In this document: positions 1 to 5,109 of the stretch, in pieces
How positions within the stretch are numbered: position 1 is the first letter of the stretch
Layout of the letters: every line of letters begins with the position of its first letter
Source: an uncultured Bacilli bacterium
Lineage (GTDB): Bacteria > Bacillota_I > Bacilli_A > RF39 > UBA660
Direction of reading: 5' to 3'
Length of the DNA stretch: 7,052 nucleotides
NCBI GenBank assembly: GCA_947630435.1
Contig: CANRHO010000040.1
Span: 1 to 7,052, forward strand
Position numbers and translations under genes: made by a program
The notes under the pieces: model-generated
What the model was told of the DNA's origin: nothing
Database searches by the model: none
Seen by the model: the letters and a program-made list of their open reading frames with translations, nothing else

Positions 1-81
1 CATTATCCTATCTGCTAAAGTTGATTTACCATGATCAATATGAGCAATAATACTAAAGTTCCTTATATTTTCCTTTTTCAA
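1..81 (-). CDS. lepA: LepA / elongation factor 4, N-terminal fragment (27 codons, runs off the left edge)
   Basis: The minus strand from 81 down to 1 is an open frame beginning with TTG. It encodes a short basic lead followed by NIRNFSIIAHIDHGKSTLAD, which carries the G1/P-loop (AHIDHGKST) of translational GTPases. The sequence is typical of the start of LepA (EF4), the ribosome-bound GTPase that back-translocates stalled ribosomes. The TTG start is supported by an AGGTGA Shine-Dalgarno at 87-92, five bases upstream. The only nearby ATG, at 97-99, is out of frame and closes within a few codons. In Bacillus lepA follows gpr-spoIIP-yqxA, so its location here fits, although trpS and a repeat-protein gene lie in between. 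Only the first part of the GTPase domain is in the window. EF-G and TetM-like proteins share the motif, but this N-terminus plus the neighbourhood favours LepA. Confidence 0.9.
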   Translation of the reverse strand, partial: MKKENIRNFSIIAHIDHGKSTLADRIM

Positions 82-86
82 GATAA

Positions 87-108
87 TCACCTAGACATAA
101 TTATATCA
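87..108 (-). promoter_or_regulatory. Extended -10 promoter and ribosome-binding site of lepA
   Basis: On the minus strand a perfect TATAAT lies at 100-105 and is preceded by TG one base away (107-108), giving an extended -10 element (TGATATAAT). No good -35 box is visible, since the expected place falls in the preceding terminator hairpin. Extended -10 promoters often do without one. The predicted transcript start, near 93, leaves a leader of only about 12 nt, with the AGGTGA ribosome site (87-92) at its very 5' end. Confidence 0.6.
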
Positions 109-114
109 TAACAA

Positions 115-141
115 ATTAAAAAAGTCTTAATTAAAGACTTT
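115..141 (-). terminator. Intrinsic terminator after the repeat-protein gene
   Basis: A perfect 8-bp hairpin (AAAGTCTT at 121-128 paired with AAGACTTT at 134-141, loop AATTA) is followed on the minus strand by a run of Ts (about 116-123). The stop codon of the repeat-protein gene lies in the loop. The structure ends the trpS/repeat-protein transcript just before the lepA promoter. T-runs occur on both sides, so it could act in both directions, but no plus-strand gene ends here. Confidence 0.75.
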
Positions 142-1297
142 TTTTAGAATCATTAATTTCTTTTAAATAATCTTCTATGTTAGAATCAACATAAGCATAT
201 TTATCTATATTAGATAGTTTTTCTATTTCTTTAAGATCGCTATCAACAAGTTTAATTTCATTTTTATATGTATTGCAGTAAGAACAAAATTTATTAGTAC
301 TACCAAATATTTGATTTATTAAATTAATGTCTTTTTTCAAGAATAAATATAATGCTATTATATTTTTATTTTTTGTTTCAAGTACCATTTTTTCTAACGT
401 AGTTTGGGATATTGGATTTTTTTCAAAACATAAATTAATATAGTATCTGATTTTAACAATATCATCTGAATTTAATATTCTTTTGGTTAACTCATTGATT
501 AACTCATCCTTATTTTCTTTTGTTAAACCTTTTACATCTATTGCAAACCTACAAATATATTCTGCGTCTTCTGCGTCGTCAGTTTGAACTATTGCTTTGG
601 TTAGTTCATCCTTATTCTCTTTTGTTATGCCTTTTACATATCTTGCAAAATCATAAATATATTCCGCAGCGTTAGTTTTAATTATGCCTTTGGTTAGTTC
701 ATCTTTATTTTCCTTTGTTAAGTCTTTTACATCTCTTGTAAACTTATAAATATATTCTGCGTCGTTATTTTGAACTAATGGTTTGCGCGGTTGAACTATG
801 CCTTTGGTTAGTTCATCTTTATTTTCTTTTGTTAAGCCTTTTACATATCTTGCAAAATCGTAAATATAATCCACATCTTTAGTTTTAATTATTCCTTTGG
901 TTAACTCATCTTTATTTTCTTTTGTTAAATCTTCTACATATCTTGCAAAATCATAAATACGTCCCACATTGTTAGTTTGAACTATTGATTTGGTTAGTTC
1001 ATCCTTATTTTCTTTAGTTAAACCTTTTACATCTCTTGCAAACCAATAAATATATTCTGCACTGTTAGCTTTAATTATTCCCTTGGTTAGTTCATCTTTA
1101 TTTTCTTTAGTTAAACCTTTTACATCTATTGCAAACTTATAAATATATTCTACGTCGTTAGTTTGAACTGTTGCCTTCATTAATTCATCTATATAATTGA
1201 ATGTTAATTTTTTTTGATTATTTATAGTAAAATGATATATTTCACTAGCGGTTTTAGAATCAATTTTACTAATAAATCTTTTTATTTTTAGGCTCAT
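131..1297 (-). CDS. Uncharacterised 31-residue helical-repeat protein (388 aa)
   Basis: I do not recognise a named family. Residues 49-279 are seven tandem units of about 31 residues with the core LTKENKDELTK and an opening EYIYxFARDV-like helix. A decayed eighth unit precedes them (about 17-48). Each unit reads as two amphipathic helices (aromatic/hydrophobic helix A, charged helix B), which suggests an alpha-solenoid scaffold for protein binding. Units alternate in their last residues (IVQ-type, then IIK-type). Units 4, 6 and 7 carry extra residues (+7, +3, +4). The C-terminal region (about 280-388) is non-repetitive, Lys/Glu/Asn-rich, with a single CxxC (C338, C341). There is no signal peptide or membrane span, so it is probably cytoplasmic. 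The start is supported by AGGAGAG nine bases upstream of ATG. The gene follows trpS by 53 bp, has a likely promoter of its own and ends in a terminator. A functional link to TrpS or LepA is not shown. Confidence 0.8.
   Translation of the reverse strand: MSLKIKRFISKIDSKTASEIYHFTINNQKKLTFNYIDELMKATVQTNDVEYIYKFAIDVKGLTKENKDELTKGIIKANSAEYIYWFARDVKGLTKENKDELTKSIVQTNNVGRIYDFARYVEDLTKENKDELTKGIIKTKDVDYIYDFARYVKGLTKENKDELTKGIVQPRKPLVQNNDAEYIYKFTRDVKDLTKENKDELTKGIIKTNAAEYIYDFARYVKGITKENKDELTKAIVQTDDAEDAEYICRFAIDVKGLTKENKDELINELTKRILNSDDIVKIRYYINLCFEKNPISQTTLEKMVLETKNKNIIALYLFLKKDINLINQIFGSTNKFCSYCNTYKNEIKLVDSDLKEIEKLSNIDKYAYVDSNIEDYLKEINDSKKSL
461..1153 (-). repeat. In-gene tandem array of seven ~93-bp units
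   Basis: Seven successive coding units of basic length 93 bp (31 codons) fill this stretch, with a further degenerate copy reaching to about 1249. The DNA of the LTKENKDELTK core is almost the same in every unit, with only scattered substitutions. This implies recent duplication or gene conversion rather than old divergence. Unit boundaries in residues are 49-79, 80-110, 111-141, 142-179, 180-210, 211-244 and 245-279. Units alternate in type, which suggests growth by a two-unit (186-bp) block. Such an array is prone to copy-number change and to collapse in short-read assembly. Confidence 0.9.
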
Positions 1298-1326
1298 AGT
1301 AATTCTCTCCTTTTCAAATTACTTTT

Positions 1327-1354
1327 ATTTTATATATTTTTAATTTTTTGTCAA
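1327..1354 (-). promoter_or_regulatory. Probable sigma-A promoter of the repeat-protein gene, overlapping the trpS stop codon
   Basis: On the minus strand a perfect TTGACA (1349-1354) is followed after 16 bp by TAAAAT (1327-1332), one mismatch from the -10 consensus. The TGA stop of trpS (1351-1353) is part of the -35 box. The spacing to the AGGAG ribosome site of the repeat-protein gene is suitable. In such AT-rich DNA a chance match is possible, but the full -35 box raises the odds. No terminator is visible between trpS and this gene, so co-transcription from the T-box promoter is also likely. Confidence 0.55.
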
Positions 1355-2331
1355 TTATAAAAACCTATTTTATTTTTAACCGCATCATATTTTGATTTTG
1401 CATATATTCTTGCTTTATTTATGCCTTCTTTTAATATTTCATCTATAATACCAGAGTTTAAATATTCGTAATATTTTTTTTGGATTTTTTCGATTTCATT
1501 AACGACAACATCTGCAACCACTTTTTTAAATGTTCCGTAATTTGAAGATTTAAATTCATCTTCTATTTGTTTAATTGTTTTACCGGTTAAAGATGAATAT
1601 ATGTTAATTAAATTTGAGATACCCGGTTTTTTTTCTTCATCATATTTTATTATGCTATCAGAGTCTGTTGTTGCTTTCATTATTTTTTTTCTTATTAATT
1701 CTAAATCATCAAGTAATCTTATAACCCCGTTTTGATTTTCGCTTGATTTACTCATTTTTTTAGTAGGATCAACTAAATCTGCTATTTTAGTCCCAGTATC
1801 ACTTATTAAAGGTTCTGGCACAATAAATGTTTTTCCATATTTGTTATTAAACCTAATAGCTATATCTCTTGCTATTTCAACGTGTTGTTTTTGATCAATA
1901 CCTACTGGTACAATATCTGCATCATAAAGTAAAATATCTGAAGCCATTAAAACTGGATAGGTAAATAAACCAGCAGTAAAGTTTTCTTTACCCTTACTCT
2001 TTTCCTTAAACTGATGCATTCTGGATAATTCCCCAAAGTATGCATTACATTCTAATACCCAAGATAAATTAGCATGGTATTCATTCTGTGATTGTACAAA
2101 TATCGTATTTTTTTTAGGATCAATTCCACAAGCTAAATAAAGTGCAATAAGACTTTTAGTATTCTCTTTTAAATTAAAATTTTGTTTAGGTACCGTTATG
2201 GCGTGAAGATCCGCAACAAAAATAAATGATTCATATTCATCTTGGTATTTAACCATTTGCTTTATTGCACCAATATAATTTCCTAATGTTATTACACCAG
2301 TTGGTTGAAGCCCTGTTAACATTCTTTTCAT
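1351..2331 (-). CDS. trpS: Tryptophanyl-tRNA synthetase (TrpRS, class Ic)
   Basis: It charges tRNA-Trp with tryptophan at the expense of ATP, in the cytoplasm, normally as a homodimer. From the chosen start (326 aa) the class I signatures are in order: LQPTG then GNYIGAI near residues 17-23 (the HIGH-equivalent of TrpRS), the tryptophan-site and dimer region with SDILLYDADIVPVG and DQKQH near 130-150, and KMSKS near 192-196. Length is normal for bacterial TrpRS (about 325-340). One position differs from the common VGEDQKQH, which reads VGIDQKQH here. The frame could start at ATG 2335-2337, but AGGAG would then touch the start codon. From ATG 2329-2331 the spacing is seven bases and the protein begins MKRMLTGLQPTG, the usual TrpRS beginning. 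The upstream T-box leader with a UGG specifier independently supports the identity. It ends in TGA. Confidence 0.97.
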   Translation of the reverse strand: MKRMLTGLQPTGVITLGNYIGAIKQMVKYQDEYESFIFVADLHAITVPKQNFNLKENTKSLIALYLACGIDPKKNTIFVQSQNEYHANLSWVLECNAYFGELSRMHQFKEKSKGKENFTAGLFTYPVLMASDILLYDADIVPVGIDQKQHVEIARDIAIRFNNKYGKTFIVPEPLISDTGTKIADLVDPTKKMSKSSENQNGVIRLLDDLELIRKKIMKATTDSDSIIKYDEEKKPGISNLINIYSSLTGKTIKQIEDEFKSSNYGTFKKVVADVVVNEIEKIQKKYYEYLNSGIIDEILKEGINKARIYAKSKYDAVKNKIGFYN

Positions 2332-2394
2332 AAACATTCTCCTATCAAATTAATTTTATTTATATCTAAAGCCATTTTATCACATTTATTTAAC

Positions 2395-2428
2395 AAAAAA
2401 AACTCATATCCAAATAGGATAAGAGTTT
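2395..2428 (-). terminator. T-box-controlled terminator upstream of trpS
   Basis: On the minus strand AAACTCTTATCC (2417-2428) pairs with GGATATGAGTTT (2400-2411), giving 12 positions with one T-T mismatch and loop TATTT. It is followed by an unbroken T-run (2395-2402). The 5' arm shares CTTATCC with the antiterminator helix, so only one of the two can form. This is the off state of the tryptophan T-box. Confidence 0.88.
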
Positions 2429-2632
2429 AATCTTACTTTTAATGCCACCTATGTACCATCATACATATGTTATAAGGTAACGGATAACTACCGGAAATAG
2501 CCTACTTGAAATGTTCTTTCGGTATTCACTTGCAAGCCCATTTACTAAAACTCATATATGATTTTACATCATCCAATCACTTTCTTTAATACTTATTTTA
2601 GCTACTTTTCTTGCGCATCGCTTTAAATATAC
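2395..2632 (-). ncRNA. Tryptophan T-box leader (riboswitch) controlling trpS
   Basis: This leader senses uncharged tRNA-Trp and lets transcription continue into trpS when tryptophan charging is low. Read on the minus strand, Stem I has a base helix GCAAG (2610-2614) with CTTGC (2532-2536) and an upper helix CTAAAA (2596-2601) with TTTTAG (2545-2550). Between them lies an internal loop with AAAAGTAG on one side and the specifier codon TGG (2538-2540) on the other. A CCGTTA element, often seen between Stem I and the antiterminator, occurs near 2478-2483. The T-box AGGTGGCA lies at 2443-2450. Its UGGC can pair with a GCCA tRNA 3' end, as expected for bacterial tRNA-Trp with G73. ATAGG (2448-2452) can pair with CCTAT (2414-2418) as antiterminator, which excludes the terminator below. 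The T-box sequence is shorter than the classical AGGGUGGNACCGCG. Position in front of trpS makes the assignment secure; exact ends are estimated. Confidence 0.88.
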
Positions 2633-2636
2633 TTAG

Positions 2637-2665
2637 ATTATATATAATTTATATTTATTTGTCAA
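2637..2665 (-). promoter_or_regulatory. Consensus sigma-A promoter of the T-box/trpS transcript
   Basis: On the minus strand TTGACA (2660-2665) and TATAAT (2637-2642) are both perfect and separated by the ideal 17 bp. Transcription would start near 2630, just ahead of T-box Stem I. The -35 box lies at the centre of a small palindrome (2655-2669) next to the stop codon of the upstream gene (2670-2672). With such a strong promoter, control is expected to rest mainly on the T-box. Confidence 0.9.
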
Positions 2666-2669
2666 ATAA

Positions 2670-2996
2670 TTATTCATTCATCATTTTATCAATACCATTA
2701 AATATGTTATTCATGGTCCATTTGAAACCTTTAGCAAAAATTTTAGATGTAAAAAGTCCAAAATCCGATACTTTATTTTCATAGTTTTTTTTCATGTTCA
2801 CAACGTAATTTTCAACTTTTATTTTTTTTCCATTTCTTACATCTTCTTCAAATTCCTTTATTTTTTCTTCTGTTAAAGATGCTTTTTTATTATTTAAATC
2901 TTCATAATATCCACCAGCTTGCGCAAAATATAAAACTAAAAAACTAAAAAACAAACACCAAATAAAGCCATGAAAAATCTTTTTATAGCTGATCAT
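2670..2996 (-). CDS. Small membrane-anchored protein in the YqxA position of the spore cluster (108 aa)
   Basis: The start codon overlaps the end of spoIIP by 4 nt (ATGA), so the two are almost certainly co-transcribed and perhaps translationally coupled. A GAGGTG ribosome site lies inside the end of spoIIP. The protein has one hydrophobic segment near residues 9-27 (FIWCLFFSFLVLYFA), then a charged outer or soluble part rich in Lys, Glu and Asn, and a C-terminal amphipathic stretch. In Bacillus the gene between spoIIP and lepA is yqxA, which encodes a protein of similar length with an N-terminal membrane segment (DUF3679). Size, topology and order match, but I can identify no strongly conserved motif. 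I therefore call it a positional counterpart only. Role unknown, possibly in engulfment or spore envelope work alongside SpoIIP. Confidence 0.75.
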   Translation of the reverse strand: MISYKKIFHGFIWCLFFSFLVLYFAQAGGYYEDLNNKKASLTEEKIKEFEEDVRNGKKIKVENYVVNMKKNYENKVSDFGLFTSKIFAKGFKWTMNNIFNGIDKMMNE

Positions 2997-3916
2997 ATGA
3001 CACCTCTTATATATTCTAAAATGGATTCTGAAATAACGTTTATTGTGTTTTCTACTTCTTCTTTTGTGTTATCTTTACCTCCTACTTCTATTAAAAACAC
3101 GTTTTCTGATACATCTTGATTATAAACTCCATTATATCCCTTACCACCATGTTTTACTATTCCCCTAGATATTCCCGGAACCTTTGAGTTAATTAATTCA
3201 TTTAAAACCGAAGAATTACTATTATTTTTTTCATTTGATGGATTATCTAATCCTATAACAAAAAGTATTTTAGCATAAGATTTTTCTTTATAAGTTACCG
3301 TACTAATTTTTTTTGAAACCGAATCTCTATGAATATCAAAAAAATATTTTAAACTTAAGTATTTATTTCTGGCATCGTCTAAATATTTTCTTGATGCAAC
3401 ATATGACTTATAATACTTAAAATTATTTTGGTCTAGAAAAGTTTTAATACTTTGTTCTTCAAAGTATGTAGGTGTTTTTTTTTCATTTAAATTATTAGCA
3501 AGTAATAAAGAAGCATCATATACACTATATCCGTTATAATCTTCTGATTGGTGGGTATTATAAACGTATACTATTGGTTCCGCGCTTTCTTGCATTACCT
3601 CATTTACAGTGTTTTTTGATTGTTTGTTATTAATACTTGTTTTATTTGTTTGGGTTTTCATTTTTCTTGCGTTTTTAACATTTTGGTTCAAAAGACTTAC
3701 AGGTTTATTAATAACATCATCTATTTTGTTTAATAATTCTTTATGAATATTATAATTTAAATAGTTAACATCACTTTTCAAAATAGTGTTTTTAAGTCTA
3801 TTTGCCTTTAAATAACTAACAGTTAACATATATGAAAAAAAGAAAAAAAACGTAAAAACGATTAATAAAAACTTTCTTTTTTTCTTTTTCACTTTTTTAG
3901 CTTTAAACATTCTCAT
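2993..3916 (-). CDS. spoIIP: Stage II sporulation protein P (engulfment peptidoglycan hydrolase)
   Basis: SpoIIP is the amidase/endopeptidase partner of SpoIID and SpoIIM that thins septal peptidoglycan so the mother cell can engulf the forespore. With the chosen start (307 aa) there is a Lys-rich cytoplasmic tip, a membrane span near 16-34, and a variable linker to about 112. The catalytic domain follows: YNTHQSE (H122, E125), FDIHRDS (H196), YAKILFVIG, GVYNQDVS and LIEVGGKDNT (E277). These His/Glu motifs are the zinc and catalytic signatures of the family. It is shorter than the Bacillus protein (about 400 aa), mainly through a shorter N-terminal and linker region, and the active-site motifs are intact. 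A GTG further upstream (3923-3925) lies in the AGGTGA ribosome site, so ATG 3914-3916, five bases after that site, is preferred. It lies between gpr and the YqxA-like gene, as in Bacillus. Confidence 0.95.
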   Translation of the reverse strand: MRMFKAKKVKKKKRKFLLIVFTFFFFFSYMLTVSYLKANRLKNTILKSDVNYLNYNIHKELLNKIDDVINKPVSLLNQNVKNARKMKTQTNKTSINNKQSKNTVNEVMQESAEPIVYVYNTHQSEDYNGYSVYDASLLLANNLNEKKTPTYFEEQSIKTFLDQNNFKYYKSYVASRKYLDDARNKYLSLKYFFDIHRDSVSKKISTVTYKEKSYAKILFVIGLDNPSNEKNNSNSSVLNELINSKVPGISRGIVKHGGKGYNGVYNQDVSENVFLIEVGGKDNTKEEVENTINVISESILEYIRGVI

Positions 3917-3938
3917 TGTAATCACCTAATATAAAATT

Positions 3939-3966
3939 AACATATGACTTTCATTATAATTGTCGA
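3939..3966 (-). promoter_or_regulatory. Weak candidate promoter between gpr and spoIIP
   Basis: The 76-bp gap between gpr and spoIIP holds TCGACA (3961-3966, one mismatch from TTGACA) and, 16 bp on, TATGTT (3939-3944). A stand-alone TATAAT is at 3953-3958. The octamer CATATGTT partly resembles a sigma-E -10 box, which would fit mother-cell expression, but I found no matching -35 at the right distance. No clear terminator follows gpr, so read-through from gpr is also possible. Confidence 0.28.
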
Positions 3967-3992
3967 AGTAATGAATAAAGCTTAACAATGAA

Positions 3993-5003
3993 TTATATTT
4001 TATGTAGGCTATGATTTATTCCATAACTTATTACGTCACTTAACTTTTCTATTATAAAATCAACTTCCTTTGGGGTTACCATCAAATTATATCCTATTGG
4101 GGTTAAAACTTCATAGGTCAAATTTTTTAACTCTATATCACTTAAAGTTCCTATTAATCCTAGTAGTGTCTTTTTATCCTCATCACTTGCACTAACTTCG
4201 TTTTTTAAGTAGTTAATCGGTTTATTTATAAATTTAGATGCTTTTTTATTTAGAAAATTTTTATTATAAGCATAGTTTTTTATCATATAATTAATTGTAT
4301 CTGATACTATAACTACAGCATCTACTACCGTTGGAACACCAACCGCAACAACTGGAATACCAAGAGTTTGTTTCGAAATTTCTTTTCTTTTATTTCCTAT
4401 CCCGCTTCCAGGAGAAATACCAGCATCTGATACTTGAATACTTTTATTTACCCTTGATATAGAACTTGATGCTAAAGCATCTATTACAATTATTAAATCT
4501 GGATTAATTTCTTTTACAACACCATTTATAAAATCACTAGTTTCAATCCCGGTTGAACCAGTAACACCGGGGTAAAAAGCAGATACGTTAGAAAATGATT
4601 TATCTACGTCTATATTCATATCAAAAAAATGCTTAGTTACGATTATCTTATCGGTTACAAAAGGTCCTAAAGCATCTGGGGTCGATTTTAAGTTTCCTAA
4701 TCCAATTACGGTTATTTTCATTCCCTTTTTATACCCTACAACATCAAGCATGGTCTTGAATTCTTCCATAAACACATTAGATACTATTTTTTTTGAAGCA
4801 TCATCTGTTACATCATCAAATTCCAAAGTCAAATAAGTTCCAGGTTTCTTACCTATCGTGTTATTCTCATCTAATTCTATCCATGTAATTTTAACATTAT
4901 TTTTAACATAGCTTTTTGGTTTGAATGATTCCTTATCTTTTTCAGTTAAATCGATTGCCATATCCGTTCTAATTTCATAGTTTTTTAAATCAATATTATG
5001 CAT
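3993..5003 (-). CDS. gpr: Germination protease GPR (SASP-degrading aspartic endopeptidase)
   Basis: GPR is made in the forespore as a zymogen and degrades the small acid-soluble DNA-coating proteins during germination. The 336 residues align from end to end with the Bacillus enzyme by eye. They include the propeptide region ending YEIRTD (autoprocessing expected after D14, as in B. megaterium after D15), TYLTLEF, GLGNLKSTPDALGP with D110, SAFYPGVTGSTGIETSD, the IDALA motif with D175, SDAGISPGSGIGNKRKEIS, GVPTVVDAV and NLMVTPKEVD. D110 and D175 match the two aspartates reported as essential in B. megaterium GPR (D127, D193). Start: ATG 5001-5003 with AGGTGA six bases upstream. Its presence implies that the organism makes, or recently made, SASP-type spores. 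It is divergent from rpsT and upstream of spoIIP, the Bacillus arrangement. Confidence 0.97.
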   Translation of the reverse strand: MHNIDLKNYEIRTDMAIDLTEKDKESFKPKSYVKNNVKITWIELDENNTIGKKPGTYLTLEFDDVTDDASKKIVSNVFMEEFKTMLDVVGYKKGMKITVIGLGNLKSTPDALGPFVTDKIIVTKHFFDMNIDVDKSFSNVSAFYPGVTGSTGIETSDFINGVVKEINPDLIIVIDALASSSISRVNKSIQVSDAGISPGSGIGNKRKEISKQTLGIPVVAVGVPTVVDAVVIVSDTINYMIKNYAYNKNFLNKKASKFINKPINYLKNEVSASDEDKKTLLGLIGTLSDIELKNLTYEVLTPIGYNLMVTPKEVDFIIEKLSDVISYGINHSLHKI

Positions 5004-5020
5004 AATTTATCACCTAATTA

Positions 5021-5051
5021 TATTTTTGCCAAAAATAGTATTTATTATTGC
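5021..5051 (-). promoter_or_regulatory. Candidate forespore (sigma-F/sigma-G-type) promoter of gpr
   Basis: On the minus strand GGCAAAAATA (5021-5030) fits every fixed position of the Bacillus sigma-F -10 consensus GgnrAnAnTw. Sixteen bases upstream is GCAAT (5047-5051), only a partial fit to the -35 consensus GywTA. Known control of gpr by sigma-F and sigma-G makes this plausible. Weak points are the AT-rich background, the imperfect -35 and a very short leader, with the start expected about where the AGGTGA site begins (5010-5015). A vegetative-type TATAAT also overlaps the 3' side (5018-5023). Confidence 0.38.
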
Positions 5052-5052
5052 T

Positions 5053-5081
5053 TTTTTATTTTTTTTTTGATAAACTATAAG
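5053..5081 (+). promoter_or_regulatory. Weak candidate promoter of rpsT
   Basis: In the gap between gpr and rpsT, TATAAG (5076-5081) differs by one base from the -10 consensus. A poor -35 (TTTTTA, 5053-5058) lies 17 bp upstream within a T-rich tract. A TTGATA (5067-5072) is present but is only 13 bp from a TATAAA. A strongly expressed ribosomal gene must have a promoter here, but the exact boxes are uncertain. The region overlaps the candidate gpr promoter on the other strand. Confidence 0.3.
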
Positions 5082-5109
5082 AAGTTATAAAACGCCAGGA
5101 GGTGAAAAA

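Noticed and set aside
770..790. The GC-rich 21-bp insert as a mobile-element footprint
   Set aside because: The flanking 7-bp direct repeats could be a target duplication, but there are no inverted ends, the insert is in frame, and neighbouring units show similar small duplications. Slippage is simpler.
461..1153. Regularly spaced repeats as a possible CRISPR array
   Set aside because: The period is about 93 bp with no unique spacers. The repeats are in frame and give a regular repeat protein, so they are coding repeats.
1351..1353. TGA read as tryptophan (Mollicutes code)
   Set aside because: All Trp positions I checked in trpS, the YqxA-like gene, the transglutaminase-like gene and miaA use TGG. 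TGA occurs only where a gene should end, and the T-box specifier is UGG.
2332..2337. Upstream ATG as the trpS start
   Set aside because: The AGGAG ribosome site would be one base from this ATG, and the protein would gain two residues before the usual TrpRS beginning MKR.
2397..2640. A small coding gene or tRNA in the 340-bp gap before trpS
   Set aside because: No open frame with a ribosome site and no cloverleaf were found. The stretch is fully explained by the T-box leader, its terminator and the promoter.
3917..3925. GTG as the spoIIP start
   Set aside because: The GTG is part of the AGGTGA ribosome site that serves the ATG at 3914-3916.
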